Positions 27,384 to 36,648 are shown, counted from the first letter of the stretch. The stretch: DNA of 62,816 nt from SZUA-378 sp036652815 (GCA_036652815.1 JAVVVE010000015.1:1-62816), one strand, 5' to 3'. Made by a program: numbers and translations. Notes: generated from the sequence alone by a model not told the origin.

Positions 27384-28181
27384 CTAATTGTTCTGCCATT
27401 TATTGGTATTGGCTCTCTTAATGCTTCTTACAACGAATCCGTCTGTCGATGTTCCGGTACTTGCTGCAATCGCTGCTGCAATAACGGCAACTAATTCTGA
27501 ATCATCGGCCATTTCTTCTTTTTGAATAATCTGAGCAATCGTATTGTCCACCACATCTGCTGTGGTTACTGTTACTTCCTTATTCTTCTTTGCTAATTTT
27601 TCTTGTATCTTTGGAATATAGCTAAATGCTGATATGATAAGACTAATCAAGATAAGCACTGCAAATACAGTTCCCATACCCATCAAGGTATTGAGTGCCG
27701 CTCTCTCCATCTTCTCTGCAAAAGAGTACTGTGGATTAATCGTAACACTTGTTACGGTAAGCTTATCATCAAACACTACTTCTATTTCGGCATCATGGAG
27801 TGTTCCCGTTACCAGTAGCTTTGTTACTAAAGTCTTCTGTTTCGGTTCTACTGTAAAGGATTTGATCTCACTTCTTTCACCAATGACTGCTCTGGCTCCC
27901 TGATAAGATTCCATTCCTTTAATTAATGCTTTTCCGCTAATCTTAACGCCATTTTGTCTAAACAAATCTTCAATACCGCCCAAATCAACTTCATCCATAG
28001 ATTTCAATTGTGCAATCAAGTCTGCTGTCTCCGGACCATCCATACATACATTCTGATAGACCGACTCACAGGTCATTCGTAAAGAAGCTTCATCATAATT
28101 GATTACTTCTTTTTCTTTGCCACATGCCGTTAATCCAAAGATACAGGTAATCATGCATAATACTGTTAAGAATTTTTTCAT
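27384..28181 (-). CDS. OadG-like subunit with lipoprotein N-terminus
   Basis: A 265-residue protein. Residues 1-20 are a lipoprotein signal with lipobox LTAC (C20). Residues 21-160 are an extracytoplasmic domain with no family I can name. A single membrane helix follows at about 170-195 (GTVFAVLILISLIISAF), then a cytoplasmic tail ending in the VAVIAAAIAASTGTSTDGFVVRSIK segment typical of MmdD/OadG-type delta subunits. The C-terminal half should assemble the pump. The large lipid-anchored outer domain is not part of classical OadG, so the protein would be anchored twice. Confidence 0.8.
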   Translation of the reverse strand: MKKFLTVLCMITCIFGLTACGKEKEVINYDEASLRMTCESVYQNVCMDGPETADLIAQLKSMDEVDLGGIEDLFRQNGVKISGKALIKGMESYQGARAVIGERSEIKSFTVEPKQKTLVTKLLVTGTLHDAEIEVVFDDKLTVTSVTINPQYSFAEKMERAALNTLMGMGTVFAVLILISLIISAFSYIPKIQEKLAKKNKEVTVTTADVVDNTIAQIIQKEEMADDSELVAVIAAAIAASTGTSTDGFVVRSIKRANTNKWQNN

Positions 28182-28196
28182 ACTGGAATCACCTTT

Positions 28197-29633
28197 CTAT
28201 ACCGTACCATGTTTCTTGCTTGGTCGATCTTCTCTCTTTGTGAACAGCATTTCAAAAGCACCGATAACATATTTTCTGGTATCTGCTGCTTCTATAATCT
28301 GATCTACATATCCTCTCTTAGCAGCACCTGTAACACTGGTCTGAAGTGCTGCATATTCAGCAGCCTTAGCAGTGATTACCTCTGCGCCTTGTCCTTCGTA
28401 CATAATCTTCGCTGCAAGCGTAGCATCCATCGCACCGATTTCTGCGTTTGGCCATGCCATCGTAATGTCTGCTCCGATTGATTTGGAGTTCATCGCTATG
28501 TATGCAGTACCGTATGCTTTACCAATCACAACATTCACTTTTGGTACGGTTGCATGAGCAAATGCATAGGTTAATTTTGCACATGCATGTGCAATCGCTT
28601 TTTCACTGCATGTAGTTGCCTGATAACCGGTAACATTGGTCAGAGACAGAACCGGAATATCAAATGCATCACAGAACGTTACAAAATCTGCTGCTTTTCT
28701 ACATCCTCTTGCTGATAATACTGTATCAAAAGTATCTGTCACTTTACCATCTGCATCATATACCTCAGTACGGTTGGCAACTGCACCAACAGTCATACCG
28801 TTTAATCTGATAAATCCAGTAACCATATCTTTTGCATAGTTTTCTTTTACTTCAAAGAAGAAGTTGTTATCTGAAATAGTAGATAACGCAATAGAAGTGT
28901 CTCCTACACAATTTACCAATTCTTCACTGGCTCTGTTTAAATCATCTGTGCATTCATCATAAGATGCATCATCTTCATTGTTTGCCGGAAGAATAGAAAC
29001 CAATTGTCTAATCTGACTAATAATGTCTGCTTCTTTGGCAACCACATCCACAATACCACTTGTTTCACTTTGGAATGCTGCACTTGAAGTATCACATCTG
29101 GAGATTTCATTACCATCTAAAGCATTCGGTGCGTTCACAAATAATTTAGCGGTTTTCTCTTCCATAAAAGTAAAGTCTGTTAAAGTAGGAATCATAGCCA
29201 ATCCGCCACCACAAGTGCCAAATATAGCGGTTATCTGTGGGATAACACCTGATGCCATCGTTTGTTTGAGATAAATCTCACCAAAACCATTTAATGCATC
29301 TGTTGCTTCCTGCAATCTAAGTCCTGCAGAATCAAGTAATCCAATAATGGGTGTTCCTGTCTTCAGTGCTAAATCATAGAGTTTTGTAATTTTCTTCGCA
29401 TGCATCTCACCAACGGAACCATTCATAACTGCTGCGTCCTGGCTGTACACATACACAAGATTACCATCAATTACTCCATAACCGGTGATAACACCGTCTG
29501 AAGGAGTATCGTTTTGTTTCATATTAAAATCTGTGGCTCTTGCTGTAACAAGACCGCCGATTTCAACGAAACTGTTCTCATCAAGTAAAGAGTTGATTCT
29601 TTGACTTGCCAAGTTTGTTGAAGTATTGCTCAT
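28197..29633 (-). CDS. mmdA: acyl-CoA carboxyltransferase (MmdA/12S-like)
   Basis: A 478-residue carboxyltransferase of the MmdA / transcarboxylase 12S / PccB family that moves CO2 between an acyl-CoA and carboxybiotin. It has two crotonase-fold halves: the N-terminal oxyanion motif AIFGTCGGGLAMIP and the C-terminal IGKAYGTAYIAMNSKSIGADITMAWPNAEIGAM. It is shorter than typical PccB/MmdA (about 510). The acyl-CoA (methylmalonyl, malonyl or glutaconyl) cannot be fixed from sequence. It is first in a five-gene operon. Confidence 0.88.
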   Translation of the reverse strand: MSNTSTNLASQRINSLLDENSFVEIGGLVTARATDFNMKQNDTPSDGVITGYGVIDGNLVYVYSQDAAVMNGSVGEMHAKKITKLYDLALKTGTPIIGLLDSAGLRLQEATDALNGFGEIYLKQTMASGVIPQITAIFGTCGGGLAMIPTLTDFTFMEEKTAKLFVNAPNALDGNEISRCDTSSAAFQSETSGIVDVVAKEADIISQIRQLVSILPANNEDDASYDECTDDLNRASEELVNCVGDTSIALSTISDNNFFFEVKENYAKDMVTGFIRLNGMTVGAVANRTEVYDADGKVTDTFDTVLSARGCRKAADFVTFCDAFDIPVLSLTNVTGYQATTCSEKAIAHACAKLTYAFAHATVPKVNVVIGKAYGTAYIAMNSKSIGADITMAWPNAEIGAMDATLAAKIMYEGQGAEVITAKAAEYAALQTSVTGAAKRGYVDQIIEAADTRKYVIGAFEMLFTKREDRPSKKHGTV

Positions 29634-29722
29634 TTTTCAGTCCTCCATATTATATTCCTATAAAAAGTAACTTATCGATTACAAAAACCACCTATTCATA
29701 AGGGTTCCTGCATACCTTTTAG

Positions 29723-29731
29723 AGTATAGCA
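29723..29731 (-). promoter_or_regulatory. extended -10 promoter of the decarboxylase operon
   Basis: TGC immediately followed by TATACT on the minus strand gives an extended -10 element about 90 bp upstream of mmdA. No good -35 box is visible. Confidence 0.5.
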
Positions 29732-29783
29732 CAAATTTTTAAAATAGCATAGATTATTTTTTATTTTTTAATAAGAGAGTTTC

Positions 29784-29812
29784 TTGCAAAATTTAGTGCC
29801 CGACTTTATAAT
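29784..29812 (+). promoter_or_regulatory. maf promoter
   Basis: TTGCAA (29784-29789), a 17 bp spacer and TATAAT (29807-29812), 58 bp upstream of the maf ATG. Confidence 0.8.
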
Positions 29813-29869
29813 GAAGTATCCTATTAGAGCAAACAAAATAAAATTTAAGGACAAAGATAAGGAATTATT

Positions 29870-30445
29870 ATGCGACAAATTATACTTGCTTCTGCTTCCC
29901 CAAGACGAAAAGAATTAATGGAACAGATTGGACTGCCTTTTATCGTTATGCCTGCCACAAAAGAGGAACTTATTTCCAGTGATATTCCTTCTCGGATCGT
30001 ATCTGAACTTTCCTTACAGAAAGCAAGCGAAATAGCCGAACTCCTAACCGAAGAAGCGATTATTATAGGATCCGATACGATGGTCGCACTTGGCAATAAA
30101 ATCATGGGAAAACCGAAAGATGAAAAAGATGCAATCGATATGCTTACCTGCTTACAGGGTACAACGCATACGGTATATACCGGAGTTACGCTGTTTGTAA
30201 CAGGTGTGATCCCAGGGATCCATACTTTTTATGAACAATGTGAGGTGACGATGTATCCCATGACGCCTGCTGAGACAGCTGACTATGTCGCTACCGGTGA
30301 GCCAATGGATAAAGCCGGTTCCTATGCGATTCAAGGAAAAGGAGCAGTTTATATCAAACAAATCAAGGGCGAATATAATACCGTAGTCGGACTGCCAATC
30401 GGACGAGTTTATCAGGAACTCAAACCCTATCTTTCCATATACTAA
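29870..30445 (+). CDS. maf: Maf-family nucleotide pyrophosphatase
   Basis: A 191-residue house-cleaning nucleotidase of the Maf/YhdE type that hydrolyses non-canonical or TTP/UTP-type nucleotides to monophosphates. ILASASPRRKELM is the signature phosphate loop (residues 4-16), IIGSDTMVALGNKIMGKPKD carries the catalytic acid, and GSYAIQGKGAVYIKQIKGEYNTVVGLPI the C-terminal motif. Length and motifs are complete. It is followed at 30 bp by a protein of unknown function in the same unit. Confidence 0.94.
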   Translation: MRQIILASASPRRKELMEQIGLPFIVMPATKEELISSDIPSRIVSELSLQKASEIAELLTEEAIIIGSDTMVALGNKIMGKPKDEKDAIDMLTCLQGTTHTVYTGVTLFVTGVIPGIHTFYEQCEVTMYPMTPAETADYVATGEPMDKAGSYAIQGKGAVYIKQIKGEYNTVVGLPIGRVYQELKPYLSIY

Positions 30446-30475
30446 TCTATAAACTATTTTATTAAGAGGTAAATT

Positions 30476-30970
30476 ATGGCTACTTTCAAATCTATGCAGG
30501 GAGTCATCACTCAGATTGATGAATTTGGCACCAATGTGCACTCTTTAAGTGGCTGTGCGAAGATTTATTCCATATCTGATAGGCAGGGAGCTGTGATGAA
30601 GTTTGTTGTCAGCCCCTCCACTTATGTTGTAAATCAATCCGTACTGTCCATAGGAGACAATGTAATCGCTTTTTATGATATTAACACCCCTACCTCACGT
30701 ATCTACCCACCACAATATCAGGCTGTAGCAATTGCCGTTATTACCGGCAATACCAATGTTATCATAGATACCTTTAATCGAAACCTGGTAAATAGCAGTA
30801 ACACATTACAGATTAATATCGGGCCACAGACCCGCATTATGTTGACAAATGGGCAGCCCTATATGGGCAATCTAACCAATCGCAGCATCCTCGTTGTCTA
30901 TGGGTTTGCTACCAAGAGTATCCCTGCCAGAACAACCCCTTCTCAAATCATCGTTTTATGTTATGAATAA
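30476..30970 (+). CDS. small beta-rich protein of unknown function
   Basis: I do not recognise this 164-residue protein. It has no signal peptide or membrane span, only three Cys, and a pattern of alternating hydrophobic residues that suggests mostly beta strands, perhaps two OB-like halves (FGTNVHSLSGCAKIYSISD, LQINIGPQTRIMLTNGQPY). AAGAGG precedes the ATG. It shares the maf transcript and the downstream terminator. Confidence 0.7.
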   Translation: MATFKSMQGVITQIDEFGTNVHSLSGCAKIYSISDRQGAVMKFVVSPSTYVVNQSVLSIGDNVIAFYDINTPTSRIYPPQYQAVAIAVITGNTNVIIDTFNRNLVNSSNTLQINIGPQTRIMLTNGQPYMGNLTNRSILVVYGFATKSIPARTTPSQIIVLCYE

Positions 30971-30991
30971 TTTCTCCCGTTTCAATGCATC

Positions 30992-31017
30992 AAATCCACC
31001 GGCAAGCCGGTGGATTT
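30992..31017 (+). terminator. terminator after the maf unit
   Basis: A perfect 12 bp stem (AAATCCACCGGC / GCCGGTGGATTT) with a two-base loop is followed by a T-rich tract. The facing dac gene ends 15 bp later and may use the same hairpin. Confidence 0.9.
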
Positions 31018-31031
31018 TGGTTTTTCTTAAA

Positions 31032-32405
31032 TTAACCTGCTTTTTTAAACAGGTATAAGTCCTTAATTTGTTGGATGCACCAGCGATACGTGATCTCTTT
31101 GACATCTCGATCTGCTACCACTGCTAGAACAAGTCTGGGGGTTCCGTCCACTGTATAGATGAGATTGCCAAGCTTAGTGCCTTGTTTCACAGGTGCCTGC
31201 CGTTGCTTAGTTCCTTCCGGTTCGTAAGTAACCACAATCTGTTCCTGTGCTCTCATAAGCATACCCTCTAACAGCTTATCACTTTTATTTGCTGTCTGTA
31301 TCGCCGGTTGTACGACGGCCTGTTCCCCGATATGTTCCGTTTGCCCGTTCTTAATCTTCACAGGATATAAGGCTTCCTTTGGAATCCTTTCGCTATCAAA
31401 TCTTCTATATTCATACGCTTCTAATCCATACTCTAATAAGATCCTGGCATCACTCCACTTATAGGATTTATGATTCGGCCAGCCACATGCCAATAACGCT
31501 ATCGTGAATGTCTTTCCATCCTGCTCCAATGCACCCACATAACAATATCCTGCTTTACCTGTAAATCCGGTCTTACCGGAAATAACACCTTCCATCATAT
31601 TTAAAAATGCATTGTGATTGGAACAGTGAAACTGTCTTTTTCCCGTACCATCCGTAAAAGAATAGGAAGGGGTCTGCGTTATGGTTAAAAACTCCTCCCG
31701 ATGCGGGGAACGCTTGACACAATAAGCCATAATCTTAGCTAACTCTGCAGCCGTGGTTCCATGACTGTAAGTGATGCTGCCATCCTTGGAAGCCGCTGTT
31801 GCATCTAATCCGTTGGGAGTCAAAAAACAAGAATCACAACAGCCTATCTCTTTGGCTGTCTGATTCATCATCCGGGCAAATCCTTCTACCGTTCCGCCGA
31901 TATGTTCTGCAATCGCTACTGCGGTATCGTTATGACTCTCTAACATCAAGGAATACAATAAGTCTTCCAAACGATACGTCTCATCTTCTCTGATATGCAG
32001 TTGTACATCGGGCATGGACGCCGCATAGTGTGATACCGATACTTCGTCTGAGAGATTTCCATGTTCCAATGCAACAATACAAGTCAGTATCTTGGTTGTA
32101 CTCGCCATCGGCAACACTTCATATCCATTTTTTTCATATAAGACTCTTCCACTATCTGCATCCATCAAAACTGCTGACTTGGCATATAAGCTTGACGGAG
32201 CAATCGTTTCCGATGCGTCGGTCTCATCTTTTTTATCAATGGTCTGCTGTGCCCCTATCTGCGTACTCATCACAGCTTTGGATAGGTACTCTTCTTTACC
32301 TTGTATCCATATCCACGCACCCATACCACCGACTATCAGTAAGCATAGCATCATGATAACCACAATCCACTGTGAAGATATCCGTATCTTACTTCTTCGC
32401 CTCAT
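31032..32405 (-). CDS. D-alanyl-D-alanine carboxypeptidase, anchored
   Basis: A 457-residue S11-family (DacF-like) penicillin-binding enzyme that trims stem peptides outside the membrane. A basic N-terminus and one hydrophobic helix (about 13-34) anchor it, and no signal-peptidase site is obvious. The active site is complete: S102-T-T-K105, S157-H-N159 and K278-T-G. A C-terminal beta domain follows (about 330-455). It is the last gene of a five-gene operon with scpA/scpB and a second dac gene. Confidence 0.9.
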   Translation of the reverse strand: MRRRSKIRISSQWIVVIMMLCLLIVGGMGAWIWIQGKEEYLSKAVMSTQIGAQQTIDKKDETDASETIAPSSLYAKSAVLMDADSGRVLYEKNGYEVLPMASTTKILTCIVALEHGNLSDEVSVSHYAASMPDVQLHIREDETYRLEDLLYSLMLESHNDTAVAIAEHIGGTVEGFARMMNQTAKEIGCCDSCFLTPNGLDATAASKDGSITYSHGTTAAELAKIMAYCVKRSPHREEFLTITQTPSYSFTDGTGKRQFHCSNHNAFLNMMEGVISGKTGFTGKAGYCYVGALEQDGKTFTIALLACGWPNHKSYKWSDARILLEYGLEAYEYRRFDSERIPKEALYPVKIKNGQTEHIGEQAVVQPAIQTANKSDKLLEGMLMRAQEQIVVTYEPEGTKQRQAPVKQGTKLGNLIYTVDGTPRLVLAVVADRDVKEITYRWCIQQIKDLYLFKKAG

Positions 32406-32456
32406 ATTGGTTTCTCACATTACTGTTTCCTTCAATATATGAGTGGTCAATCTCAA

Positions 32457-33026
32457 TTATACTTCCATCCTCAGTTCTGCTTCTTCTTCCGCCTGCACCT
32501 TAAAATCTGCCACTTGTTCCGGATTTAATTCCGGCAGATCTTTAATGGATGTTACGCCAAAGCTGCGCAAAAATTGTTCTGTGGTTCCAAACAAAAGTGG
32601 TCTGCCGGGTGCATCCATTCTTCCCACCTCTTTAATAAGATCCAGTTCTATCAGACGGTTCACTGCATGATCACAGCTTACTCCCCTGATATTCTCTATG
32701 GTCAATCTGGTAACCGGTTGTTTATAAGCGATGATAGATAAAGTCTCTAACACCGTGTCTGTTAATATATATTTGCGTGGTGCCTTAGCTATCTTAATCA
32801 GATATTCATAATACTCGCCTTTGGTACACATCTGATATGCACCATCCAGTTCTGTAAGGGAAATCCCTCTGTCTTCCGCTTGATACTGTTCCATCATCGT
32901 CTGTAGGATATCGACAGTTTCTTTCACATCTTTTTCTATCACATCTGCCAGCTTAGAGACTTCTACCGACTCTCCCATTGTAAATAAAACAGCTTCTATC
33001 ACTGCTTCTGCTTTCTTTCTGTCCAT
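32457..33026 (-). CDS. scpB: segregation and condensation protein B
   Basis: A 189-residue ScpB, the winged-helix kleisin partner that helps SMC compact chromosomes. KAEAVIEAVLFTMGESVEV, LETLSIIAYKQPVTRLTIENIRG and GRPLLFGTTEQFLRSFGV are signature segments. The ATG at 33026 has AAGGA six to seven bases upstream and gives the usual N-terminus, five codons inside the longest frame. Confidence 0.95.
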   Translation of the reverse strand: MDRKKAEAVIEAVLFTMGESVEVSKLADVIEKDVKETVDILQTMMEQYQAEDRGISLTELDGAYQMCTKGEYYEYLIKIAKAPRKYILTDTVLETLSIIAYKQPVTRLTIENIRGVSCDHAVNRLIELDLIKEVGRMDAPGRPLLFGTTEQFLRSFGVTSIKDLPELNPEQVADFKVQAEEEAELRMEV

Positions 33027-33072
33027 TCCGGTTCCTTTCATGCCTCGTTATCACTGATCCCGTGCACTCTTT

Positions 33073-33816
33073 TTATTCTTTACTGGTGATCATGATGTCA
33101 TCAAATAATGCTTCCTGTGCAATCACGATCTTACCTAACTTCATCAATTCCAGGATAACTAAAAAGGTGACAATCACTTCCATCTTATCCGCTTGTTCTT
33201 CTAATAAAGTCCGAAAACTAAACTGCTTGTGTTTCTCTGCATAATTTGTAACATAGAGCATCTTATCATCAATATTAACAACGTCCTTTTCAAGTTGTCC
33301 AAATTTACTCCTGATAGGATCTATCTTATCGATCTGTTTCTTTACCACTGACTTAAAGATGAGATTGAGTTTATTTAAAGTAAGCTCTCCGAGTAACTCC
33401 TCATAATCAACCGGCGGTCTATAATCCGCTATTTCTTTGGGCAGCGTCGGCGGTTTATATAGAGTTCTGTCCGCATCCATTTGTCTGTCTTTTAATTCAT
33501 AAGACATATATTTATACACCTTATATTCTAAGAGCTTTTGTACCAATTCCGCTCTCGGATCTTCTTCTTCGCCCTCTTCGTTCTTCTCTTTGGGCAATAG
33601 CATTCTACATTTAATATCAAGCAGTGTTGCTGCCATCACCAAAAATTCACTCATCATATCCATATCTTCTGTTGGCATCTGCTTGATATAAGCTAAGTAT
33701 TGCTCTGTAATATCCACAATCGGAATATCATAGATATCTATCTTGTTCTTATCAATCAGATGCAGCAGCAGATCCAACGGTCCTTCAAATGCCTGTAATT
33801 TTACTGATATAACCAT
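33073..33816 (-). CDS. scpA: segregation and condensation protein A
   Basis: A 247-residue kleisin that bridges the SMC heads. The N-terminal VKLQAFEGPLDLLLHLIDKNKIDIYDIPI and MMSEFLVMAATLLDIKCRMLLP bind the SMC neck. A middle acidic linker and a C-terminal winged helix (VIVTFLVILELMKLGKIVIAQE) follow. It lies 2 bp after the phosphoesterase gene and 46 bp before scpB. Confidence 0.95.
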   Translation of the reverse strand: MVISVKLQAFEGPLDLLLHLIDKNKIDIYDIPIVDITEQYLAYIKQMPTEDMDMMSEFLVMAATLLDIKCRMLLPKEKNEEGEEEDPRAELVQKLLEYKVYKYMSYELKDRQMDADRTLYKPPTLPKEIADYRPPVDYEELLGELTLNKLNLIFKSVVKKQIDKIDPIRSKFGQLEKDVVNIDDKMLYVTNYAEKHKQFSFRTLLEEQADKMEVIVTFLVILELMKLGKIVIAQEALFDDIMITSKE

Positions 33817-33818
33817 GA

Positions 33819-34685
33819 TTATAATACCTTTCCTTCTGTTCGCAGATGTAATACAACCAATTCTCCCGGATTAAAGATGCGAATAGGAATCGTGTGCATA
33901 CCCAATCCTCTGCTTACAATCATCGTACTGCTCCCCGTATCAAAACGTCCTCCGTCATATCGCGGAAAGAGACGTAAAGCCGGTGACAGGACTCCGCCTA
34001 GCCAAGGCAGTCTCATGATCCCTCCATGGATGTGTCCTGATAAAATCAAGTCTGCACCCCATTTCACATATTCCTCATAATAATCAGGGTTATGTGCAAT
34101 GAGGATCTGATATTGCTCTTTGTTTGCTGCTCCCAGTAATTGTTCCAAATAAGTATCTTCCATTGGTCTTTGCTTAAAATGTCTGTAATATGTTCCGGCA
34201 ATCTCAGCCCCACAGATGGTAATGTTGTATCGAGGCAATGCAACCTGTTCATTTATCATAGGGATCACACCGCACTCTTTTAATCCCGCCTGATATCTTT
34301 CTCCCATCGTACCATAGGTTTGGGGAAAGAGCCTTATCTTTTGTTCATGATTTCCATTGCCATAATAGATGGGATAATCCTTTGATAATCGCTGTATCAG
34401 ATGTAACGCAGGTGTATAATCCTCTCCTGCTGTAGAGGTTATGAGGTCTCCTGCCACCAGGATACCATCCGGATGTATCTTTTGAATAGCTGCCAATAAT
34501 CGATTGTTTTGTTTCCCATAAGACTTATTATGTAAATCTGCCAGAACTATGAAATCGGCGTCTTTTACCAGCTTATGTGAGGTAATTGTATATTCCGTTA
34601 TTACAAAACGATGCCCATCTATGAGCATAACCGGAATCAATACCAGTATGATAAGTACTATGATTCCTATGATAACTGTTAGCAT
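33819..34685 (-). CDS. membrane-anchored metallophosphoesterase
   Basis: A 288-residue calcineurin-like phosphoesterase of the YkuE/YaeI type. A single N-terminal helix (residues 3-25) is followed by metal motifs DLHNKS, GDLITS, GNGNHEQ, and the late HNPDYY and SGHIHGG. YkuE-like relatives act on lipid or wall substrates at the membrane, but no substrate is shown here. AGGAG precedes the ATG. Its place between wall and chromosome genes is the only context. Confidence 0.85.
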   Translation of the reverse strand: MLTVIIGIIVLIILVLIPVMLIDGHRFVITEYTITSHKLVKDADFIVLADLHNKSYGKQNNRLLAAIQKIHPDGILVAGDLITSTAGEDYTPALHLIQRLSKDYPIYYGNGNHEQKIRLFPQTYGTMGERYQAGLKECGVIPMINEQVALPRYNITICGAEIAGTYYRHFKQRPMEDTYLEQLLGAANKEQYQILIAHNPDYYEEYVKWGADLILSGHIHGGIMRLPWLGGVLSPALRLFPRYDGGRFDTGSSTMIVSRGLGMHTIPIRIFNPGELVVLHLRTEGKVL

Positions 34686-34766
34686 CTCTGTCTCCTATCA
34701 CGCATCCCATGTCTTTAGCTAGTATAGCATATTCCTGTCTTTTCGCAAACAGTAACTTACAGCCGT

Positions 34767-35933
34767 TTACAACAAATACCACTGCATTGCCTGCATCCAA
34801 TAATCCCGATAAGTAGCTTTTGCCACATCCGCACCATACAGGATTGGTACACTGCCAATTCTTGCACCATTCAATTGATAAACTGCTTCCCCTGCGATAT
34901 CTCCTTTTTGAATCGGAGCGATTGCTTTGTCCTTGAGAGCGATTTTCTTCTCGATTTTGGTAAGATCTGCCCCTGTAATATCCAAATAACGAAATTCTGT
35001 TTCATAAGTAATCGGAACCTGCTGCTGCACACCTCGTTCTACTGCTTGATCCGGTAATTTCTTTTCATTCTTGTCTTCATATAAATTGCTGACCCTAAAT
35101 CCATAATTCAGTAAAATAATAGCATCCTGAAATCTCACTTTAAAATCAGGTGCTGCCATAACAACTGCAATAAGATCAATCTTATCTTTATGAGCAGTCG
35201 CTGACAAACAATATTTTGCAACACTGGTTGAGCCGGTTTTTAATCCCGTAGTCCATTGATATTGTTTCAATAGCTTATTGGTACTGGCCAGTGTAAAGCT
35301 GCTGCTCCCTTTTGCAGTCGTATGTGTGATATCTTCCATCCAGATCTTGGTATAATCATAGATATGAGGATATTTTGTAATTAATTCTCTTGACATAATA
35401 GCAACATCTGATGCCGTCGTATAATGGGTGGTCGATACACTCAGCCCACAGCAATCTTCAAAATGAGTATCTTCCATATGAAGTCTTGCCGCTTCCTGAT
35501 TCATTTGCTTTACAAATTCTTCTTCACTGCCTGCAATATGTTCTGCCATCGCAACGGAGGCATCATTGCCGCTGGCTACCGCAATACATTTAAGCAAGGC
35601 ATCCACTGTCTGAACTTCTCCTTCTTCTAAAAATACCTGAGAACCTCCCATCGACTTGGCATGTGCACTGGTCGTCACCTGATCTTCTAAATGTATCTTT
35701 CCTTGATCCAATGCTTCAAAAGTAAGCAGTAGCGTCATAATCTTAGTAATACTCGCCGGACTTAAGTGTTCTTTTGCATTCTTCTCATAGATAGTCTTCC
35801 CTGTGGAAGCCTCGACTAATATCACAGATGGGGCAGATACCGGCAGTTCTTCATTCGCTGCGTGTATTGGCTGAGCCACCAGCAAACTGGTGACAAGCAC
35901 AATCATTAGTAAGCATCTTATGAATCGTTTCAT
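34767..35933 (-). CDS. dacF: D-alanyl-D-alanine carboxypeptidase, secreted
   Basis: A 388-residue S11-family DD-carboxypeptidase. It has a cleavable-type signal peptide (MKRFIRCLLMIVLVTSLL, site near AAN), then S61-I-T-K64, a SGN motif in VASGNDASVAMAEH, and KTG in LKTGSTSVAKY. A C-terminal beta domain and an amphipathic end follow, typical of DacF. The ATG at 35933 is chosen over the upstream GTG because AGGAG lies 8 nt before it. It is a paralogue of the anchored enzyme encoded 2.4 kb downstream in the same operon. Confidence 0.93.
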   Translation of the reverse strand: MKRFIRCLLMIVLVTSLLVAQPIHAANEELPVSAPSVILVEASTGKTIYEKNAKEHLSPASITKIMTLLLTFEALDQGKIHLEDQVTTSAHAKSMGGSQVFLEEGEVQTVDALLKCIAVASGNDASVAMAEHIAGSEEEFVKQMNQEAARLHMEDTHFEDCCGLSVSTTHYTTASDVAIMSRELITKYPHIYDYTKIWMEDITHTTAKGSSSFTLASTNKLLKQYQWTTGLKTGSTSVAKYCLSATAHKDKIDLIAVVMAAPDFKVRFQDAIILLNYGFRVSNLYEDKNEKKLPDQAVERGVQQQVPITYETEFRYLDITGADLTKIEKKIALKDKAIAPIQKGDIAGEAVYQLNGARIGSVPILYGADVAKATYRDYWMQAMQWYLL

Positions 35934-36009
35934 TATGCCCACTCCTACAATCTCTTCTACTACTATGGGTATTGTGAAATCTAATATTTATGACTAATTC
36001 ACAAAAAAA

Positions 36010-36032
36010 CCATGATTGATTTACAATCATGG
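36010..36032 (-). terminator. terminator of the CmpB-like gene
   Basis: A perfect 9 bp stem (CCATGATTG / CAATCATGG) with a five-base loop is followed by seven T residues on the minus strand, 23 bp after the stop codon. Confidence 0.85.
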
Positions 36033-36054
36033 CTTTCCCTGAATTTAGATACCT

Positions 36055-36648
36055 CTAATACCAACGTGCTTTAAATGCATGATATCGATCAACGATTCTC
36101 TCTTTGTATTCTCGTATATTAATCCCCAGTGCCTGCACCAGATGATAAGTAAAATCGATCAGAACAACCATAATAATAATCCTGCCAAGGATGATTCCCT
36201 GTGACATGGAATATCGGTTTACCTGCGACATAATAAATCCATTCAAAAACTTCACGATACCAATCGCATAAAATCCCCAAGCAATAGTGCTCTCTAAACA
36301 GATAATGCCTTTATAATTGTACGGCTTATCTTTATAATCCCACCACACTTCTCCAAACAAACGAATCATTAGCTTAGCAGTGAGGTATTCAAACAGGGTA
36401 GCCAATACCGCACCACAGATATATAGTCTAATTACATGATCTGCCAAAGGACTTAATAGGATATAACAGCCCACTCCACCAAATCCATAAATTGGGCAAA
36501 AAGGACTTGTAGCAAATCCTCTGTTCGTCAGTTTCTTATTGCAAAGCGACATATAGATGGATTCTACCAACCAACCCAAGATACTGTAGATAATAAAATA
36601 AGCAAACAAATGGTACATATCCGTACCAAACAACTCTTTTGTCCACAT
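36055..36648 (-). CDS. CmpB-like putative ABC permease (PF06541 type)
   Basis: A 197-residue membrane protein with five to six helices. YFIIYSILGWLVESIYMSL, NRGFATSPFCPIYGFGGVG and the ESTIAWGFYAIG segment match the family named putative ABC-transporter type IV (CmpB). The function of that family is not established and no ATPase gene is nearby. GAGGGG precedes the ATG. It is downstream of rpsU, separated by a terminator. Confidence 0.8.
   Translation of the reverse strand: MWTKELFGTDMYHLFAYFIIYSILGWLVESIYMSLCNKKLTNRGFATSPFCPIYGFGGVGCYILLSPLADHVIRLYICGAVLATLFEYLTAKLMIRLFGEVWWDYKDKPYNYKGIICLESTIAWGFYAIGIVKFLNGFIMSQVNRYSMSQGIILGRIIIMVVLIDFTYHLVQALGINIREYKERIVDRYHAFKARWY

Noticed and set aside
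29634..29722. Riboswitch or T-box in the leader of the decarboxylase operon
   Set aside because: The leader is short and AU-rich, with no stable conserved helices or specifier-like motifs that I can see.
35972..36004. Rex-like half sites TTGTGAA and TTCACAA upstream of dacF
   Set aside because: The arms are 19 bp apart, whereas Rex operators have a few bases between half sites. The gene is not a redox target.
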